From positions 46,903 to 110,902 of the forward strand of contig JADJFE010000016.1 of the NCBI GenBank assembly GCA_016708725.1: a stretch of 64,000 nt of DNA. The letters are read 5' to 3'. Source of the DNA: Candidatus Aalborgicola bjergmarkensis. Its GTDB lineage: Bacteria; Pseudomonadota; Gammaproteobacteria; Burkholderiales; Burkholderiaceae_C. Position numbers and translations under genes: made by a program. The notes below the pieces were generated by a model. It was given only the letters and a program-made list of their open reading frames with translations. It was not told the DNA's origin and searched no databases. Positions 16,467-25,552 of this stretch are shown one piece after another (position 1 is the first letter of the stretch; every line of letters starts with the position of its first letter).

Positions 16467-16802
16467 ATGCCACATATCCACCTTCTGCCCCACCCCGAGC
16501 TGTGTCCCGATGGCCTCGACCTGGAAGTCAAGCGCGGCGCCTCGCTGTGTGCGAGTTTGCTCAAAGGCGGTGTGGCGATTGAGCATGCCTGCGAGATGGT
16601 TTGTGCCTGTTCGACCTGCCATGTGTACGTACGCGAAGGAGGCGACTCCCTGGCAGAACCCGACGATGCAGAAAACGACCAGCTCGATCTTGCCTGGGGG
16701 CTGGAAGCCCAGTCGCGCCTAGCCTGCTGCGTCAAACTCCAGAACACCGATATCACGGTGGAAATTCCGCGCCATACACGTAATCACGCGCGGGAAAATT
16801 GA
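16467..16802 (+). CDS. fdx: ISC-type [2Fe-2S] ferredoxin
   Basis: 111 residues. Ligands C42, C48, C51 and C87 match the E. coli Fdx positions (C-X5-C-X2-C-X35-C). It donates electrons for cluster assembly on IscU. Last gene of the ISC operon, 18 bases after hscA. IscR and IscX are absent, consistent with NifA/sigma-54 control instead of the iron-sulfur-responsive repressor. Confidence 0.95.
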   Translation: MPHIHLLPHPELCPDGLDLEVKRGASLCASLLKGGVAIEHACEMVCACSTCHVYVREGGDSLAEPDDAENDQLDLAWGLEAQSRLACCVKLQNTDITVEIPRHTRNHAREN

Positions 16803-16806
16803 CTGC

Positions 16807-16836
16807 AGCCCCCGTAGAATGTGCGGGAGTAGCTAT
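16807..16836 (-). repeat. interspersed short repeat between fdx and the HD-GYP gene
   Basis: GCGGGAGTAGCTAT preceded by CCCCCGTAGAATGT, the reverse orientation of the repeat family. It lies between two convergent genes, where it could act as a bidirectional terminator. The remaining 70 bases show no other feature. Confidence 0.65.
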
Positions 16837-16909
16837 CAAGCTTATAGTAAATGACTCCTGACGATTGTGCTGATCAGCGTATCCATTGGTGACAGGCAAA
16901 ACCAGCGAA

Positions 16910-17953
16910 CTAGGATGCGTCCTGATACTTCGCGCGAATTGCGAGTACATCTTCCCAGCAATCAAGAAATGCCTCTACCACCTTGGGATCAAAATGTTTG
17001 CCAGATCCAGCCTTTAAGTGGTCCACGGCGTCTTCCAAAGACCATGCCTTCTTGTAGGGGCGCTCGGATGTCAATGCATCAAACACATCGGCAACGGCAA
17101 CGATGCGGCTGAAAATCGGAATATCCTCGCCTTGAAGGCCTGCAGGGTAACCGCTGCCGTCCCACTTCTCGTGGTGTCCCCGTGCGATAGCGGCACCCAC
17201 TTGCAACTTTTGCGAAGAACTTCCTTGCAGCAACTGAAATCCGATTTCGGCATGCTGCTTCATCACCGCAAACTCTTCCGTGTCGAGCCGTCCTGGTTTG
17301 AGCAAAATGTTGTCCGCAATGCCTACTTTGCCAATATCGTGCATAGGTGCAGTTTCCAGAAGCAGTTCCTGATCTGCTTCTGACATGCCAAGACGTGCAG
17401 CAATACAGCGCGAGTAATGCGCCATGCGCTGGATGTGCGCCCCGGTTTCTGGATCACGGAACTCGGCAGCCCGGCACAAGCGCATAACCGTTTCGCGCTC
17501 TCTTTGCAGTATTTCCGTGGTGGCTTTACGCACCTCCTCGGCCAACCAGGCGGCACGATCATGCATAACCTTGTGGGCTTCGGACAGCGCCAGCATGTTT
17601 TGCACCCGCGCCAGAAATTCCACCTTGTCCACAGGCTTTGTCAAAAAATCGCTTGCACCAGAATTCAGCGCACGGTAACGAATTTGCTTCTGATCGTTTG
17701 CCGTGATCATCAGCACCGGCGCTACGGCGTTGGCTGGAATGGCTCGGAACTGTTCAATAAATTCCAGCCCGTCCATCTCTGGCATCATGTAATCGACAAT
17801 TAGCAAGTCTGGCACATTGGTTTGCAACCATTCCAGAGCCTTCAATGGGTTGGCAAAGCTTTGTGCTTCACACGATGGAATTTTTTTGACCAGTGCTCCA
17901 AAAAGCACCAGGTTGACGTCGTTGTCATCCACGATCAACACCCGTTGCACCAT
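16910..17953 (-). CDS. response regulator with HD-GYP phosphodiesterase domain
   Basis: 347 residues. The receiver (1-120) has acidic pocket D9/D10, phospho-acceptor D54 in LLIVDYMMPEMDG and K106. The HD-GYP domain (about 150-340) has HD at 205-206 (MHDIGK), HHEKWDGSGYP (260-270) and the following conserved aspartates. It hydrolyses cyclic-di-GMP when the intact motif set is present, as here. It is 14 bases downstream of the hybrid kinase and is presumably its output, linking the FIST/kinase signal to c-di-GMP turnover. Confidence 0.93.
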   Translation of the reverse strand: MVQRVLIVDDNDVNLVLFGALVKKIPSCEAQSFANPLKALEWLQTNVPDLLIVDYMMPEMDGLEFIEQFRAIPANAVAPVLMITANDQKQIRYRALNSGASDFLTKPVDKVEFLARVQNMLALSEAHKVMHDRAAWLAEEVRKATTEILQRERETVMRLCRAAEFRDPETGAHIQRMAHYSRCIAARLGMSEADQELLLETAPMHDIGKVGIADNILLKPGRLDTEEFAVMKQHAEIGFQLLQGSSSQKLQVGAAIARGHHEKWDGSGYPAGLQGEDIPIFSRIVAVADVFDALTSERPYKKAWSLEDAVDHLKAGSGKHFDPKVVEAFLDCWEDVLAIRAKYQDAS

Positions 17954-17967
17954 AACTCAAGTTTCCT

Positions 17968-20900
17968 TCACTGTGTTGGTGCTACAACAACCTGCTGCAA
18001 AGCACGAACCACATTATCAACCTCAGTGCACAGTAACACCAATTGCTGCTCCATGCCATCCATACGGTGCTCACGCGCTGCTGCCTCCAGTTGCGCGGCC
18101 AACGCCGCTGCCGGTTCTGCTCCAAAAAGTTGCATATTCCCCTTGAGAGAATGTACCGTCATCATGAATGACTTCCATTCACCGCTACGCAAAGTTGTTT
18201 CCAGTCGTGCCTTATCCTTTGGCCATTGCTCCAGAAACACATCTGCGACGATTTCTATCATTTCCATGTCCTGTTGGCGCATGGCACCAACGTAGTCAAA
18301 CAACGACAACCAATCTGGTTCTGGTCCTGGTTCTGGTGGTGCATCACGATGCGCCTGCAAAGCGGTGGCATCCAACGCATCGGTACGTGTCGTGTTACCA
18401 GGAGCGAATCGCTCCAGCATGGCCCGCAATTCGGCTGCCTTGATGGGTTTGGCAATATAGTCGTCCATACCCGCCTCGATGCAACGCTCGCGATCGCCTT
18501 GCATGGCATTGGCTGTCATGGCAATGATCGGTACGCGCAGTCCCTGCTGCGCAGCGCGAATCAGTCGTGTTGCTTCCAGTCCATCCATGACCGGCATCAT
18601 CATGTCCATTAAAACCACGTCGTAGTCTTTGGCCCGAACTTTGTCTACTGCGATGCGCCCATTTTCCGCCAGATCCGTTGTGTGCCCCCAGCGATCCAGC
18701 AAAGCCATAGCCAACTTCTGATTCACGACATGATCCTCCACCAGCAGCACCTGCAAGGATCGTTGTTGTTCTCGCAGCAAATGGCGTGTCACCAACTCTG
18801 CCGGGCGTGTGTCCGCTTGAACCATGAGCCTGCCCATGGCCTCCACGAGTTCTTCGCGTGTGACTGGTTTGGAAAGATAACCGGCGATACCAACATCCCT
18901 GGCTCGTTGGGCGTCTCCCTTCATCCCCGCACTGGAGAGCATCAACATTGGTGCATCGTTGCACAACTGCTCTTCCCGTATGCGCAAGGCCGCAGTGAAA
19001 CCGTCCATGACCGGCATTTGCGCATCAATGAGCACAATATCGCAAACAATCCCGGTAGATGACCAGGTTCGTAACCATTCCAGCGCCTGTGTACCGGAAG
19101 CCACGTCCTGGGTTTGCATGCCAATCTGACGCAGTGTTCGAACCAACACCATCCGGTTGACGGCATTGTCATCCACAATCAATACGCGTTTACCGAAGAA
19201 ATTCACAACAGAGGCGCTGGCAGCATCGGCCTTGTGGTCAAGTTCAACCTGAATCAGGACATGAAATGTGCTGCCCTTGCCCAGGGTACTTTCCACCCAG
19301 ATACGCCCCCCCATCGCTTGCGCCAAACGGGCACAAATGGTCAAACCCAGCCCTGTTCCTCCATATTTCCGGGTGATCGAGCTGTCTTCTTGCGAGAAGG
19401 CTTCAAAAATGGTGTCGATCTTGTTGGCAGGAATGCCAATGCCTGTGTCGCTAATGCTAAACCGCAAGGCGGCGGCGCTGGATGTCGGTTGCTGCGCGCA
19501 GGTGACACGCACGACGATTTCACCTTGTGCAGTGAATTTGATTGCATTACCGACAATATTGACAAGAATCTGGTGCAAACGCCCCGGATCACCCATAACA
19601 CGCATCGGAACATGGGAATCAATGTCGCACACCAGTTCTAACCCTTTTTCCTGGGCACGCAGCGCCATGGTTTTGAGCGTATCAGCCAATGTGCGGCCAA
19701 CATGAAAGGGAATATGCTCGATGAGCAGTTTACCGGCTTCAATTTTTGAGAAATCAAGAATGTCATTGATCACCCTCAGCAGAGATTCTGACGAGGATTT
19801 GACAATTCCCAGATACTCTTGTTGTTCGGCATCCAGTTGCGTATCCAGCAGCAGTTCTGTCATGCCAATCACACCATTCATGGGTGTGCGGATCTCGTGG
19901 CTCATGTTAGCCAGAAAATCAGACTTCGCCTGGTTGGCGGCTTCTGCAGCGGCCTTGGCCTTTTGCAACTCTTCGTTGGCCAGTTTGGATGGTGTGATGT
20001 CGGCCAGATAACCCGTAAACACCGTGGCTCCATCACCCAGACGCCGGGGTTGTGACTCTCCATGCACCCACACGACGGCACCGGTTTGCGCGTGCACCAT
20101 CCGAAAGTCTTCACTCCAGATGGTGTTTTCTGTATGCGCGTGTACCACGGACGCATTCACAGCCTGGATGTCATCGGGGTGAATCGTTGCAAAGATAGTT
20201 CCTGAATCGGTCATTACCGTTTGCGCATCCAAACCGGTAATGGATTCCACTGCCGTGCTGATAAACGCAATACTGTGGGTGCCATCCACGTTGAAGCGAA
20301 ATTGGTACACGGCAACAGGCACGTTGCGGGTGATGTCGCGCAGGCGTGCGTCTGCTTCCACCAAATCCGTGACATCCTGCCAGATACCTGTAAACACGGT
20401 GGCTCCATCGGTTGCCAGCTCGGGTTCTGGATTGATCTCGGAACGAATCCAGCGTACGGTATCGTAGAGTGGCAACTGAACCCGATATTCTCCGCGCCAC
20501 AATGTGCGCTCACGCGCCGCACGCAAAATTTCCTGCACCACCCGTCGGCGGTCTTCCGGGATGACCTGGCGGGTTATCAAACTGGAATCCTGTAATAAAT
20601 CAGCAGGAGACAAGCCCAAAACGTCCTGCAACCGTTCGCTGACAAATTTGTACTTGTAGTATGCATCACCGACCTGCACCTGAAAGACAACACCTGGAAC
20701 GGTGTTGGTAATGTGTCGCAAGCGGGCTTCGGCACCTTTGACTTGCGCTTCCATGGTTTTACGCGCGGTGATATCGGTACGGATGGCAATAAACATCGTC
20801 GGCATGTCGAATTCATCGCACATGGGAACAATGGTTGCGCTCACCCAAAAGAAACGACCATCCTTGGTTCGATTGCAGACTTCACCGTTCCAGACATCAC

Positions 20901-21561
20901 CACGTGTAATGGTCGCCCACATCCTTGAGAAAAAATCTTTCGAGTGAACTCCCGAATTGAACAAGCGATGATTTCTACCTAACAATTCATTCCGTGCGTA
21001 TCCACTGATCTGACACAATTTGTCGTTGGCATAGGTGATATTGCCCGCCGGGTCGGCAATGCTGACAATGGCATGCTGATCCATGGCGAACTTCTGGTGC
21101 GCCAGATCCATCAAGGCGTTCTGTAGTTCCCTCTGAATCTCGTCACGCTGCTGGAATAGCGTGCTCATCAGTCCCGAAAGACTCTCCAGATCGTCGTACT
21201 TGAACTCACTTTCCTCTATATCAACTGCGCTCATCAAGGCCATGGCAGTTTGCTGTAAAGACTCGATGGCGCGGGTGCGGCTGGCGAGTTCCTCCCGAAT
21301 GCGGCGATTGGTTTCGGTCAATTCGGCAGAACTCAATTCCAGGCTACGGGTTTTGAGTTCCAGATCGCGGTCACTTTGGACATACGCCGCGTCCACGCGC
21401 GCCAGAAACTCTTCTAATCCTGCCAGAACGTTGGCCGCTTGTGGCGAAATTCCCGTGCTCTCCTTTTGACCAAGGGCACGCAGTTCTTGCAACACCTGGG
21501 CCGCCGAATCTTCATCCAGTCCCAGCACGCGCCTAGTTTGTCGCGCCAGCAATTTATGCAT
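17968..21561 (-). CDS. hybrid sensor histidine kinase (PAS-rich, two receivers, Hpt)
   Basis: 1197 residues with no clear membrane segment. Coiled coil (about 60-150); PAS domains at about 155-265, 280-400 and 405-525; HisKA with H555 in ANMSHEIRTPMNG; HATPase_c with DTGIGIP and GGTGLGLTI; two receivers (about 815-935 and 965-1085) with acceptors in VLIDAQMPVMDG and VLMDMMMPVMDG; and a C-terminal Hpt domain with HSLKGNMQLFG. The arrangement is BarA/TorS-like phosphorelay. The cytosolic N-terminus suggests it senses an internal or redox signal, probably together with the upstream FIST protein. Confidence 0.93.
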   Translation of the reverse strand: MHKLLARQTRRVLGLDEDSAAQVLQELRALGQKESTGISPQAANVLAGLEEFLARVDAAYVQSDRDLELKTRSLELSSAELTETNRRIREELASRTRAIESLQQTAMALMSAVDIEESEFKYDDLESLSGLMSTLFQQRDEIQRELQNALMDLAHQKFAMDQHAIVSIADPAGNITYANDKLCQISGYARNELLGRNHRLFNSGVHSKDFFSRMWATITRGDVWNGEVCNRTKDGRFFWVSATIVPMCDEFDMPTMFIAIRTDITARKTMEAQVKGAEARLRHITNTVPGVVFQVQVGDAYYKYKFVSERLQDVLGLSPADLLQDSSLITRQVIPEDRRRVVQEILRAARERTLWRGEYRVQLPLYDTVRWIRSEINPEPELATDGATVFTGIWQDVTDLVEADARLRDITRNVPVAVYQFRFNVDGTHSIAFISTAVESITGLDAQTVMTDSGTIFATIHPDDIQAVNASVVHAHTENTIWSEDFRMVHAQTGAVVWVHGESQPRRLGDGATVFTGYLADITPSKLANEELQKAKAAAEAANQAKSDFLANMSHEIRTPMNGVIGMTELLLDTQLDAEQQEYLGIVKSSSESLLRVINDILDFSKIEAGKLLIEHIPFHVGRTLADTLKTMALRAQEKGLELVCDIDSHVPMRVMGDPGRLHQILVNIVGNAIKFTAQGEIVVRVTCAQQPTSSAAALRFSISDTGIGIPANKIDTIFEAFSQEDSSITRKYGGTGLGLTICARLAQAMGGRIWVESTLGKGSTFHVLIQVELDHKADAASASVVNFFGKRVLIVDDNAVNRMVLVRTLRQIGMQTQDVASGTQALEWLRTWSSTGIVCDIVLIDAQMPVMDGFTAALRIREEQLCNDAPMLMLSSAGMKGDAQRARDVGIAGYLSKPVTREELVEAMGRLMVQADTRPAELVTRHLLREQQRSLQVLLVEDHVVNQKLAMALLDRWGHTTDLAENGRIAVDKVRAKDYDVVLMDMMMPVMDGLEATRLIRAAQQGLRVPIIAMTANAMQGDRERCIEAGMDDYIAKPIKAAELRAMLERFAPGNTTRTDALDATALQAHRDAPPEPGPEPDWLSLFDYVGAMRQQDMEMIEIVADVFLEQWPKDKARLETTLRSGEWKSFMMTVHSLKGNMQLFGAEPAAALAAQLEAAAREHRMDGMEQQLVLLCTEVDNVVRALQQVVVAPTQ

Positions 21562-21604
21562 AGCCTGATTGCCCTAAGAATGCCTTGTTTGCCGTCAGGT
21601 GGTT

Positions 21605-22741
21605 TCACCTTTCACCCATGTAGGTGATCGTCATGGTCTGGTTGTGCAACTTGCAATCAACCGACTTGGTAAAGGGGCTGATTTCTCCATAGGAATAAAA
21701 CCCGGCAAGCGTCGCGCCACTGCCGAACACTTCGCCCACCGCTTCAATCTCTTCGTCCACACGTCCACCCATGACCAGCTTGCGCCCGACACAACTGACC
21801 AGCAGAGCAAGGCCTCCCGCAGCGCTACCTTGCATATCCAAAGCTGCCCGAGCCGCAGCTTCAGCACCATCCACCAGCGCGTCGGTATTGGCATGCATCA
21901 GCTTGAGGTAGCCATCACGGTCGATTTCTCCGGCCAGCGTCAAGCTACCGGCTTCCTCATCCACGGCCAGGATGGTCCGAATGAGGCCAATTTCATTGTG
22001 ATCACTGCCCAACATGGCAAACGGGAATAACAAGCCAGATGCTGGCAAATCTTTGGCATGGTCCCCCAGGTATTTTTTATACACCGCAAGGGCTGGCTCA
22101 CCGTCGAGTTCGTACAACACGTTATTGACGGAGCGCGTAACTTTACGGGCTGGACCAAAAGGCGACCATCCACCAAATGACCCATGGGAAAACAACAATT
22201 TGTCACCATACAACCCCACGGCGACCAGTCGATCACTACTGGCACCATGGTTGTCGAGCACAAAGGTCTGCTGAAAAGCCCCACCATCGCCCGCTAGTCC
22301 ACCGGTAATGGGTATTGCGCTACCCAGCACGCTGGTCAAACCATCAATCACCGCACTACCATTGATCGCCACTCCCTGTCCAAAAATGAGGACGGCGCGC
22401 AAACCTTGCTGTGGCAAAGCCTCCCCCAAACGCACACCAGCGGCCTTCGAATCGTCCATGCCTTCCAGGCGGGTCGTGCTTTGGCGTACGTCGATTGTGT
22501 CAAAACGCAGCGCAGTGGTCACCAGCGTTCCATCTTCCACACCTTCGGTAGAAATCTCCCCCGCCGTTGAACAACCAGCGAGTTGTGCCTGTGGAAAGGC
22601 TTGCATCAGCGTCGCAGCAGCACCCCGAATGGCGGCCACCGACCCAAACGCCAGCACCAGTTGCGGTTGCAAGGCTGCCAGCTCAGAGAAACTGGTTGTT
22701 GCAACGTCGGATTGACGAACAGTTTTTTGTAAGGATTTCAT
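21605..22741 (-). CDS. FIST-domain signal transduction protein
   Basis: 378 residues comprising a FIST N domain (about 20-220, with LAGCSTAGEI and TGGLAGDGGAF) and a FIST C domain (about 225-365, ending GFYSYGEISPF). FIST proteins are proposed small-molecule sensors, perhaps for amino acids, and are often encoded beside kinases and c-di-GMP enzymes. Here it is first in a three-gene minus-strand unit, FIST-hybrid kinase-HD-GYP. The separation from the kinase gene is 43 bases. Ligand unknown. Confidence 0.9.
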   Translation of the reverse strand: MKSLQKTVRQSDVATTSFSELAALQPQLVLAFGSVAAIRGAAATLMQAFPQAQLAGCSTAGEISTEGVEDGTLVTTALRFDTIDVRQSTTRLEGMDDSKAAGVRLGEALPQQGLRAVLIFGQGVAINGSAVIDGLTSVLGSAIPITGGLAGDGGAFQQTFVLDNHGASSDRLVAVGLYGDKLLFSHGSFGGWSPFGPARKVTRSVNNVLYELDGEPALAVYKKYLGDHAKDLPASGLLFPFAMLGSDHNEIGLIRTILAVDEEAGSLTLAGEIDRDGYLKLMHANTDALVDGAEAAARAALDMQGSAAGGLALLVSCVGRKLVMGGRVDEEIEAVGEVFGSGATLAGFYSYGEISPFTKSVDCKLHNQTMTITYMGER

Positions 22742-22930
22742 GCTTTGCTCCTGGATTAGATAGTACTCGGAATACGTGTAACCATTTGAACCTCTTAAAT
22801 TTTCACGCCATCAATACCATCACTGCGAACGTGGGGAGTTAGATGATACGGCTACCAGCGTAGGTTCGCGTAGACTTCAAGCTTCATTGGATTGCAACCG
22901 TTTGCAGATGGAGGAGATACCGCCTAAGAT

Positions 22931-22956
22931 GTGTACATTCAAGGCAAAGGATACAC
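22931..22956 (+). promoter_or_regulatory. inverted repeat before vapBC (candidate operator)
   Basis: GTGTA (22931-22935) and TACAC (22952-22956) form an inverted repeat ending 3 bases before the vapB start. The other 190 bases of the gap up to the FIST gene show only a GATAC/AT-rich stretch and no gene. Confidence 0.4.
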
Positions 22957-22959
22957 ACC

Positions 22960-23154
22960 ATGCGCACCAATATCGTTATTGACGACAAACTGATGAACGA
23001 AACACTGCGTCTGACTGGCCTCAAAACAAAGCGGGAAGCGGTGGAGCTTGGCCTGAAAACCCTGCTGCGTTTGCGCCAGCAAGAAGAAATTCGCGGCTTG
23101 CGTGGCAAACTGGACTGGCAGGGCAATCTGGAACAGATGAGGGCCGACAAGTGA
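22960..23154 (+). CDS. vapB: VapB antitoxin (short ribbon-helix-helix type)
   Basis: 64 residues beginning MRTNIVIDDKLMNETLRLTG, the typical start of the short VapB family with an N-terminal ribbon and the KREAVELGLKTL helix, followed by a toxin-binding tail (RGLRGKLDWQGNLEQMR). The stop overlaps the GTG start of vapC. It differs in fold from the AbrB-type antitoxin at 9231, so the two VapBC pairs are not a recent duplication. Confidence 0.92.
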   Translation: MRTNIVIDDKLMNETLRLTGLKTKREAVELGLKTLLRLRQQEEIRGLRGKLDWQGNLEQMRADK

Positions 23155-23552
23155 TTCTGGTTGATTCGAGCGTCTGGATCGACTACTTTCGAGGCACACA
23201 GACTGCCCAGACGGAAAAACTGGATGACTTGTTGCGCAGTGAACCGATTGCCGTGGGTGACCTCATTCTGACCGAAGTGCTGCAAGGCTTCGGGAGCGAA
23301 CGCGACTTCAACGAAGCCAAAAGGCTGTTGACAACTTTACAAGTAGTTGAGCTTGGCGGCCAGGACGTTGCCATTCAGGCTGCAAGGAATTTCCGCATCT
23401 TGCGAGGGCAAGGAATCACCGTACGCAAAACCATCGACACCCTCATTGCCACGTGGTGTATCGAAAACGGCTTCCCCTTGCTCTACAGCGACCGGGATTT
23501 TGATCCGTTTGTGCAGCACCTCGGCCTGCGCTGCGCGTTGCTCGATGCCTGA
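23151..23552 (+). CDS. vapC: VapC toxin, PIN-domain ribonuclease
   Basis: 133 residues with a GTG start overlapping the antitoxin stop. PIN acidic residues are in ILVDSSVWIDYF, LTEVLQGF, IDTLIATWC and YSDRDFDPF, so the active site looks complete. It is the toxin partner of the short VapB. The pair sits between the FIST-kinase unit and the nifV region. Confidence 0.93.
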   Translation: MILVDSSVWIDYFRGTQTAQTEKLDDLLRSEPIAVGDLILTEVLQGFGSERDFNEAKRLLTTLQVVELGGQDVAIQAARNFRILRGQGITVRKTIDTLIATWCIENGFPLLYSDRDFDPFVQHLGLRCALLDA

Positions 23553-23573
23553 TGTGTAACACGCTCATCGTTT

Positions 23574-23610
23574 GATAGCGGCCCCCGCACGTCCTGCAAG
23601 CGGTACAGCC
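23574..23610 (+). repeat. interspersed short repeat, forward copy
   Basis: ATAGCGGCCCCCGCACGTCC followed by TGCAAGCGGTACAGCC, a forward copy of the family. It pairs with the inverted copy about 100 bases downstream. Confidence 0.7.
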
Positions 23611-23710
23611 TATTTTGCCTTGATAAATGGAAGAGCAGCATATCCGCCAGAGGCATACCCGCTAGCGTTGCGGCATGGAAAATGCTAAATTCTCATGCCA
23701 TTTCGACCGC

Positions 23711-23741
23711 TAAACCTCATGGAATGTGCGGGAGCAGCTAT
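23711..23741 (-). repeat. interspersed short repeat, inverted copy
   Basis: Contains TGCGGGAGCAGCTAT, the reverse complement of the family core. With the copy at 23574 it brackets about 100 bases of otherwise featureless DNA, resembling a small palindromic element. Confidence 0.65.
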
Positions 23742-23782
23742 GAAATGATGAGTAATGCAGTTGACGGATTTTCCCCATGACG

Positions 23783-23798
23783 TGGCGCGCTTTTTGCT
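23783..23798 (+). promoter_or_regulatory. candidate sigma-54 promoter of the cupin gene
   Basis: TGGCGCG-N4-TTGCT with GG at 23784-23785 and GC at 23796-23797, one mismatch from the RpoN consensus and correct spacing, 37 bases before the cupin start. No TGT-N10-ACA site was found nearby. Confidence 0.55.
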
Positions 23799-23834
23799 GG
23801 AAAAAGTATTCCCCTTCGTTCGGAATCAAACACC

Positions 23835-24185
23835 ATGCACACCCCCCGTATCTTCAAGAGCGCCAACCACATGCAAGCGTCGGACGGCGATCCCATTCGG
23901 TCCGTCATCACACAATCTGCTGAGGCGGTGGTTGTCGGCTGGCACGTCAAGCCAGGCCAGCGAATTGCCGCACACGTTCACCCGCAAGGCCAGGACACCT
24001 GGACGGTTCTTTCCGGGGTTGGCGAGTACCAGCTTGAGGCCAATGGTGCGTCGCGTACCATCGGCCCAGGCGATGTCGTCGTTGCCCCTACCGGGTCCGT
24101 GCACGGCGTGGTCAATACCGGAACTGAACCACTGGTTTTCATCTCCGTCGTATCACCGGCGGAGGCTGGCTACGAACTTGTGTAG
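23835..24185 (+). CDS. cupin-domain protein, nif-linked
   Basis: 116 residues forming a single cupin barrel: motif 1 GQRIAAHVHPQGQDTWTVLSG with the metal-binding HxH...E-like positions (H47, H49, Q/D) and motif 2 GDVVVAPTGSVHGVVNTG with the second histidine. The substrate cannot be told. A sigma-54 promoter candidate in front, and nifV behind, suggest expression under nitrogen-fixing conditions. The start has no strong ribosome site. It could be a small-molecule or metal-binding protein rather than an enzyme. Confidence 0.8.
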   Translation: MHTPRIFKSANHMQASDGDPIRSVITQSAEAVVVGWHVKPGQRIAAHVHPQGQDTWTVLSGVGEYQLEANGASRTIGPGDVVVAPTGSVHGVVNTGTEPLVFISVVSPAEAGYELV

Positions 24186-24201
24186 CCGTCAAGCAACCCG
24201 G

Positions 24202-24217
24202 TGTCCGAAACAGCACA
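24202..24217 (+). promoter_or_regulatory. NifA upstream activator site for nifV
   Basis: TGT (24202-24204), ten bases, ACA (24215-24217), an exact match to the NifA TGT-N10-ACA consensus. It lies 118 bases upstream of the -24 element, a normal distance for looping activation. Confidence 0.7.
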
Positions 24218-24319
24218 TTCCCGACAAGCACTGTAGGCACCAGAGGCGCTGCGCTCACAAGACCCGACAAATTAACCCGTCAGTTCACCAATTCCGAGGA
24301 AAAACACGACAAAAACCCA

Positions 24320-24335
24320 TGGCACGCGCCTTGCG
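24320..24335 (+). promoter_or_regulatory. sigma-54 promoter of nifV-korAB
   Basis: TGGCACG-N4-TTGC, a perfect RpoN consensus with GG at 24321-24322 and GC at 24333-24334, 27 bases before the nifV ATG. Confidence 0.88.
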
Positions 24336-24362
24336 ATATGGAGTAGCAAAGGACGTCACACC

Positions 24363-25550
24363 ATGCCCCTTCACCGCACCAAGCCCACCAACCGCACTAA
24401 CCTCACCATTAACGACACCACGCTACGTGATGGCGAACAGACTGCCGGGGTCGCATTCACGGTAGATGAAAAGTGTGCGATTGCCAGCGCATTGGCCCAA
24501 GCGGGTGTGCCGGAGATGGAAATCGGCATCCCCGCCATGGGTGAAGAAGAGATCGCCTGCATCAACAAGATTGCCAGCCTGGAACTGCCCGTGGCACTCA
24601 TGGTCTGGGGCCGGTTGACTGACGATGATCTTGCCAGTGCCTTGCGCTGCCGGGCCGACATCATCCATCTCTCGGTGCCGGTGTCCGACATTCACCTGAA
24701 ACATAAACTGCGCCAATCGCGCGAATGGGTGCTCCAGCAAGTCACGCGTGTGATCACAAAGGCCGCATCCAGCGGGCGCAAGGTTTCGTTGGGCGCAGAG
24801 GATGCTTCGCGTGCCGATGCCCCATTTCTGGCGCAAGTGGCCCACCGCGCCCAGGCGTGCGGCGCCAGCCGCGTGCGCTTCGCAGATACCTTGGGCGTAC
24901 TCGATCCGTTCTCCACCTATGAGGCGCTTGCCCGCTTGCGCGACGCAGTGGATATGGAGATAGAAATCCATGCGCACAACGATCTGGGCCTGGCCACCGC
25001 CAACACGCTGGCCGCCCTGCGCGCCGGGGCGACACACGCCAATACGACGGTCAACGGCCTGGGCGAGCGCGCTGGCAATGCCGCACTTGAAGAAGTTGTC
25101 ATGGGGGTGCGCCACCTGCACTACGGGGACACCGGGGTGCGCACCCAGGCACTGGTTCCGATCTCACGGCTGGTTGCGCGTGCATCGGGTCGCCAGGTGG
25201 CATTCAACAAAAGCATCGTCGGCGAGGCCGTTTTTACCCATGAGTCGGGCATTCATGTGGATGGGCTTTTGAAGAATGCCTCGACCTACGAGAGTTTTGA
25301 CCCCTGCGAACTCGGTCGCCAGCGGCGCACCGTGCTGGGCAAACATTCCGGCTCGCAGTCGGTACGCCAGGCCTACGGGCTTTTGGGTATCGCCCTGGAC
25401 GACGATGCACTCACCAGCCGCGTGCTGGCACGGATTCGTGACCACGCCATGCGTGTCAAACAGGAAGCCACGCCGGATGAATTGCGCAGCTTCTGGTTTG
25501 AAGCACTCGACCAGCCAAGCTTCACATCGCAACCATGGAGTAAGTTCTGA
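24363..25550 (+). CDS. nifV: homocitrate synthase NifV
   Basis: 395 residues. The TIM-barrel starts with NDTTLRDGEQTAGVAFT, containing the catalytic/metal RDGEQ motif; the metal histidines are in EIHAHNDLGLATAN; NTTVNGLGERAGNAALEEV is the family block. It condenses acetyl-CoA with 2-oxoglutarate to homocitrate, the organic ligand of FeMo-cofactor. First gene after a perfect sigma-54 promoter, followed 2 bases later by the 2-oxoacid oxidoreductase genes, so these are co-transcribed. Confidence 0.96.
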   Translation: MPLHRTKPTNRTNLTINDTTLRDGEQTAGVAFTVDEKCAIASALAQAGVPEMEIGIPAMGEEEIACINKIASLELPVALMVWGRLTDDDLASALRCRADIIHLSVPVSDIHLKHKLRQSREWVLQQVTRVITKAASSGRKVSLGAEDASRADAPFLAQVAHRAQACGASRVRFADTLGVLDPFSTYEALARLRDAVDMEIEIHAHNDLGLATANTLAALRAGATHANTTVNGLGERAGNAALEEVVMGVRHLHYGDTGVRTQALVPISRLVARASGRQVAFNKSIVGEAVFTHESGIHVDGLLKNASTYESFDPCELGRQRRTVLGKHSGSQSVRQAYGLLGIALDDDALTSRVLARIRDHAMRVKQEATPDELRSFWFEALDQPSFTSQPWSKF

Positions 25551-25552
25551 TT

